Made by a program: the position numbers and the translations under genes
DNA from: Gigaspora rosea
Taxonomy: Eukaryota > Glomeromycota > Glomeromycetes > Diversisporales > Gigasporaceae
Direction of reading: 5' to 3'
NCBI GenBank assembly: GCA_003550325.1
Contig: QKWP01000006.1
Location: forward strand, 834,465 to 898,464
DNA length: 64,000 nucleotides
Part shown: positions 59,095 through 64,000 of the stretch, piece by piece
Layout: each line of letters begins with the position of its first letter
How positions within the stretch are numbered: position 1 is the first letter of the stretch
Notes under the pieces: generated by a model
Told to the model about the DNA's origin: nothing
Database searches by the model: none
What the model saw: the letters and a program-made list of their open reading frames with translations, nothing else

Positions 59095-61230
59095 ATTATC
59101 TTAGCTTTAAGCAAAAATAACTTAGCAACCACTTGATCAAATTTGGTGAAATATTTTTTATTTGAATTCTATGGATCCATAGAATTCAAGTAAAAAATTT
59201 TTATTGAATTTGGTCAAGTGGTTACTAAGATATCTTCACTCAAAGTTTTAAAAAAATCAAAACGTCTATCGAAATACAAGCTGTACCAAATTTTTCTAAA
59301 ATTTTGAATGAAGATAACTTAGCAACCATCTAACTAAATCTAATAAAAATTTTTTAGTTTAAATTCTATGATTCTATAGAATTCAAATAAAAATTTTTAT
59401 CAAATTTGGTTAGGTGGTTGCTAAGTTACCTTCGCTCAAAGTTTTAGAAAAAAAATCATAACATCTATTAAAATAAAAGCTGTGCCAAATTTTTCTAAAA
59501 CTTTAAGCAAAGGTAACTTATTAACTACCTAAACTAAGTCATTAAAATTTTTTTATTTGAATTCTATGGATTCATAAAATTCAAATAAAAAAATTTTCAT
59601 TAAATTTGATCAGGTAGTTGCTGGTATACCTTTGCTCAAATATTAAAAAAAAAATTAAAATGTCTATCAAAATACAAGTTGTGCCAAATTTTTCTAAAAC
59701 TTTGAGAGGAGGTAACTTAGCAACCACCTAATCAAATTCGATGAAAATATTTTTATTTGAATTTTATGGATTCATAGAATTTAAATAAAAAAATTTTTAT
59801 CAAATTTGATTAAGTGGTTGCAGAGATATCTTTGATCAAATTTTAGAGAAATAAAAATATCTATCACATAACAGATACGTTTAAATTGTTTAACAAAACT
59901 TTGATCAAGGATATCTCTGCAACCACTTGATTAAATTTGATAAAAAATTTTTTATTTAAATTATATAGATCCGTAGAATTCAAATAAAAAATTTTCACCA
60001 AATTTGATCAGGTGGTTGCAGAAATATCCTTGATCAAAGTTTTGTCAAAAAATTTAAACATATTTGTTATATGATACGCATTTTGAAATTCTCTAAAACT
60101 TTGATCAAAGATATTGCTACAATCACCTAATCAAATTCAATAATAATTTTTTTATTTGAATTTTATGGATTCATAGAATTCAAATCAAAAAAATTCTCAT
60201 CAAATTTGATTAAGTGGTTGCAGAGATATCTTTGATCAAAGTTTTAGAAAATTTCAAAACGTGTATCACATGACAGATATATTTAAATTTTTGATAAAAA
60301 AATTTTGACAAAACTTTGATAAAGGATATCTCTGCTCAAATTTGATGAATTTTTTTTATTTGAATTCTATGGATCTATATAATTCAAATAAAAAAAATTC
60401 ATCAAATTTGAGCAGAGATATTCTTGATCAAAGTTTTGTCAAAAAATTTAAACGTATCTGTCATATGATAGACACTTTTAAATTCTCTAAAAATTTGATT
60501 AAAAATATCTCTGCAACCACTTGATCAAGTTTGATAAAAAATTTTTTATTTGAATTCTATAAATCCATAAAATTCAAATAAAAAATTTTTATCGAATTTG
60601 ATTAGGTGGTTGCTAAGTTACCTTTGCTCAAAGTTTTAGAAAAATTTTGGTACAACTTGTATTTTGATAGACGTTTTGATTTATTTCTAATATTTGAGTG
60701 ATGGTATACCAGTAACCATCTGATCAAATATGATGAAAATTTTTTTATTTGAATTCTATGAATTCATAGAATTCAAATAAAAAACTTTTATTGACTTAGG
60801 TTAGGTGTTGATAAGTTACCTTCGCTCAAAGTTTTAGAAAAATTTGGCACAACTTGTATTTTAATAGATGTTTTGATTTTTTTCTAAAACTTTGAGCGAA
60901 GATAACTTAGCAACAACCTAACCAAATTCGATGAAATTTTTTATTTGAATTCTATAGAATCATAGAATTTAAATAAAAAAATTTTCATCAGATTTAATTA
61001 GGTGGTTGCTAAGTTAACTTTATTCAAAATTTTAGAAAAATTTGGTACAGCTTGTATTTTGATAGACATTTTGATTTTTTCTAAAACTTTGAGCGAAGAT
61101 ATATTAGCACCAGCTTGACCAAATTCAATAAAAATTTTTTATTGAATTTTATGGATCCATAGAATTCAAATAAAAAATATTTCATTGAATTTAATCAAGT
61201 GGTTGCTAAGATATCTTTACTAAAATTAAA
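59095..61230. repeat. Array of eleven palindromes with 198 bp spacing
   Basis: Dyads of the form TTTGAATTCTATGGATCCAT / AGAATTCAAA are centred near 59175, 59372, 59570, 59770, 59969, 60169, 60373, 60563, 60762, 60957 and 61155, a mean spacing of 198 bp. Arms contain GATAACTTAGCAACCACCTA and TTGCTAAGTTACCTTCGCTC. A second dyad type (TTTTAGAAAAATTTGGTACA...TTCTAAAACTTTGAGC) alternates with them. Confidence 0.9.
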
Positions 61231-61639
61231 TTTATTATATTGAATTTTACATATTTAAATGCAAGTTTTATAAGGACCTCAAAGAACCCTAATATAACTC
61301 AGATATTATTAAAAAAGAAAATTTTGCATAGAAATTCATTAAATATTGCATTTTTATATAGTAAATTTTTTTAAATTTTGGCCTATTTTATATGACTATT
61401 TGGCTAATATTATACAAACTCAGATCTGAGTTATATTAGAGTTTTTCAGTGTACTGTTTTATATTTTAAAAGTGGGTTTTATATATTTTATCTATTAAAA
61501 CGCAGGTTTTGCACATTCAAAAGCAGATTTACATTTTTTACACATGATCAACAGGACCTGAGGACTCTGATATAACTCAGAGGTTACTAAAAAAGGCAAT
61601 TTTGCATAGAAATTCATCAAATATTGCATTTTTATATAA

Positions 61640-62214
61640 GGGAAATGGGGTATTATGAACATGTTAAAGTTTCTACTAAAAAAACTTTTTAAAAATCAAA
61701 TAGATTTTTATACAATTTTTATTATTTGAACTATGCTTAATAAAGAATAAATTACTGCAAAAAAATCTTTATTTCATATATTGTTTTAGATATAAATCAT
61801 TAGTACACAAAATAGAATATAAAAACTAAATTTTAAAAGAAAGGGGAGTATTGTGGACACAGCGATAAATTATGATCTACTTGACCGTTTTGGATGATTT
61901 TGCCACCAAAATGACTGTCTTAGTGAGACGATTCTAACAAGTACAAAATTGTTAAAATCCAATTATAGGATCCCAAGCTTGTTAAAGGTATATTATGTAA
62001 AAATTTTCAGATTTCAATTATATACAAAAATCTATATTTTGCATAAATAATGATATCTTGTGATCTAGTAATCAGAATTAGATAATTTTTATACTATTCG
62101 ATTCGTCTCTTTGAGACAATTCAAATAGTATAAAAATCATCCAATTCTGATCACTAGATCATAAGATACCTGCCCTGTTCACAATACCCCCCTGTCCACA
62201 ATACCTCCATCTCT
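61640..62214. mobile_element. Insertion with GGTATTATGAAC ends
   Basis: GGGGTATTATGAAC at 61648 faces GTTCACAATACCCC at 62177, and internal GGGGAGTATTGTGGACAC (61844) matches TGTCCACAATACC at 62192. The flanks join as TTTTTATATA-GTAAATTTTT at 61351-61370, the empty counterpart. Contains two GAGAC dyads (61918, 62107). Confidence 0.65.
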
Positions 62215-62734
62215 CTGAGTAAATTTTTAAATTTTGGCCTATTTTATACGCCTATTTGGCTAATATTATACAAACTCAGATCTAAGTTGTATCAGAATCC
62301 TTTAGGGTTCTTGAACAATGTTAATTTTACCTAATTTAGGAGTCGTCTAAAGCGGGGTCAAATTTACGTGATCCCAGCCAATCAAATTACATAATTTTGA
62401 TGATTGCTGGCAAAGCAAAGAATGAAAAACCTAAAAAATACAAAAAACGGCAGTCTAAACCTACCTCAGGTAAGTTAAGTAAAAATATTGGGAAGGCAAT
62501 TTTGCTTATTTATAACTATCTAAAATCTAGTCTAACCTAATATAAAATGACTCTAACCCTAAAGTTAATCGAGAAAATTATTAAGAAATATGAGTTGCCT
62601 CTGCTTTAGACGTCCTCTTAATTTAGCTAATCAACACAAGTTTTACTAGCAAGCAACATGGGTTTCACCCTGTTATATAATAATAATATAAATTAATTTT
62701 AAATTTTAAAAGCTATTGTAAGAAATTTAATAAT

Positions 62735-63000
62735 CCAAATTTAACTATTTTGGTACTATTTGAATCATCTTATTGAGACGAATCAAATGGTACCAAAATC
62801 ATTAAATTTAAATTACTGTTGCACAAGATATTAATAATTTTATAATTTTTATAAAATTTTAACGATCTTGATAACCAGTAATTCTAATTTGATGATTTTA
62901 GTACTATTCAATTCGTCTTAATAAAACAGTTTGAATTGTACCAAAATCATCAAAATCAGATCACTAGATCACAAGATATTCACGAAAACGGTTGTAAAAC
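62735..63000. repeat. Two dyads of the GAGAC module family
   Basis: TTTGGTACTATTTGAATCAT-CTTATTGAGACG-AATCAAATGGTACCAAAA around 62770, and a similar dyad around 62912. Confidence 0.65.
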
Positions 63001-63024
63001 AATTTATATAATTAGGATACATCG

Positions 63025-63125
63025 GTCCTAAAATAGACCAGTCCAGAACAAGGACCGGTCCAGGACCGATAAGGACCATGGGACCATTAAAGGACAGGTC
63101 CTAGGACTGGTCCTTGTAAACATAA
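63025..63125. repeat. GGACC/GGTCC word cluster
   Basis: About ten GGACC or GGTCC words in both orientations. Confidence 0.8.
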
Positions 63126-63399
63126 CTGTGATATTTGTATCTCCCAATCAAATTTCTTGATCAGGTGTAACTTAGATCATATGATGTTTGTTTATATCTG
63201 ATAGTAAATAATTACATCATTTTTGGCTAATAAAATTATATGCATTAAGATGACATAATAATTAAAGAACCATTATGGGACCAAAGGACCAGAGTAAACT
63301 AGAACTATAAACACTATAATAACATGTCTCTTTGGGACCAGACTGATGCAACCCTATATATAATATTAAAATATTTATATAAAATTATATTACAAATTG

Positions 63400-63600
63400 T
63401 TTTTTGCAAATATCTGTGATTTAGTATCCGATTTTGATGATTTTTGTACCATTCAAAATGTCTCATCGAGACAAATGAATGGTACCAAAATTATCAAAAT
63501 CTAATTACTAGACCACAAGATATCTGCAAAAAATGATTTGTAACGTAATTTTATATAAAAATCTTAATATTATATAAATTGCATTACAAACATTTATTTT
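63400..63600. repeat. GAGAC dyad and following unit, later repeated
   Basis: GTACCATTCAAAATGTCTC-ATC-GAGACAAATGAATGGTAC is centred near 63458. 63481-63595 recurs at 63748-63862 after the N. Confidence 0.7.
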
Positions 63601-63709
63601 CAAATCACATCAAATATTTGTCAAATTAAATCAAATTTGGTCATATTTGAATTTGATCAAATCAAATATAATCAAATTTGAATTTGAATTTGCTCAAATA
63701 TTTGATTCA
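63600..63709. repeat. TCAAATTTGA word cluster ending at an N
   Basis: Words CAAATTTG, AATTTGATC and GAATTTGAATTTG. The undetermined base is at 63710. The sequence after it restarts at material seen at 63212-63247. Confidence 0.75.
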
Positions 63710-64000
63710 NTTACATCATTTTTGGCTAATAAAATTATATGCATTATGGTACCAAAATTATCAAAATATAATTACTAGACCACAAGATATCTGCAAAAAA
63801 TGATTTGTAACGTAATTTTATATAAAAATCTTAATATTATATAAATTGCATTACAAACATTTTTGTTAATATCAGGGAAATAAAAACATTAATAATCTAC
63901 AGTAATGTTCAAATTTATCAAATAAGTGCAGAATTTTGTTTAAAAATTGCAAAGATCTTCAAAATTTAGATTTTTGCAGTTCTTCGCAGATTTTTTGCCA

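Larger units (their letters stand above)
58905..62690. mobile_element. Inverted-repeat element, 3.8 kb, enclosing a palindromic array
   Basis: The left end GGATGAAACCCGCATTGCTT, GCTAGTAAAACC (58915-58970) pairs with the inverted right end at 62620-62680 (GGGTGAAACCCATGTTGCTT). A second inner pair is 58970-59090 with 61430-61560 (TGTGTAAAAAATGTAAATCT, AATAGATAAAATATATAAAA). Direct repeats around 61270-61440 and 61560-61640/62215-62310 interrupt the right side. No coding sequence recognised. Confidence 0.65.

Overview
The window reads as a gene-poor, very AT-rich piece of a eukaryotic nuclear genome, most likely an arbuscular mycorrhizal fungus of the Rhizophagus type. That assignment is an inference. 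It rests on the combination of a long Sel1-repeat gene, decayed remains of a tyrosine-kinase-like protein kinase and a hybrid histidine kinase with 60-125 bp GT-AG introns, Helitron and Ty3/Gypsy remnants, and dense MITEs and satellites. Nothing bacterial, organellar or viral was seen. Only one coding gene looks intact: an intronless 1172-codon Sel1-repeat protein at 22186-25704 (+).

Layout. 1-3.09 kb: AT-rich spacer with one isolated palindromic unit and small repeat fragments. 3.09-7.52 kb: a satellite of about 112 bp monomers, each ending in an A-tract. 7.54-9.97 kb: a second, composite satellite. 10.5-13.6 kb: a retroposon tail and a decayed Ty3/Gypsy element interrupted by a MITE with an 8 bp target duplication. 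13.78-14.22 kb: a 440 bp near-perfect palindrome. 14.24-15.48 kb: a Helitron helicase pseudogene and the Helitron 3' end. 15.5-22.2 kb: spacer with four terminal-inverted-repeat elements. 22.19-25.70 kb: the Sel1 gene. 26.7-31 kb: tRNA-derived retroposons and tandem repeats. 31.3-34.5 kb: nested foldback elements. 36.1-41.1 kb: a probable Tc1/pogo-type element holding nested insertions. 42-44 kb: minisatellites. 45.06-46.3 kb: a Helitron end and a kinase pseudogene. 46.9-49.3 kb: an exact 1.18 kb direct duplication around an N. 49.9-52.2 kb: a truncated retroposon and two foldback elements. 53.3-55.2 kb: a hybrid histidine kinase pseudogene. 58.9-62.7 kb: an inverted-repeat element carrying eleven palindromes spaced 198 bp on average. 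62.7-64 kb: more dyad repeats and a second N.

The three recognisable cellular gene families (Sel1, TKL kinase, hybrid histidine kinase) are all signalling or adaptor families. Two of the three are dead here. The window is therefore mainly a record of transposition. Several insertions are dated relative to each other by target-site duplications, and one dyad module (GTCTC...GAGAC) recurs in at least fourteen otherwise divergent inverted repeats.
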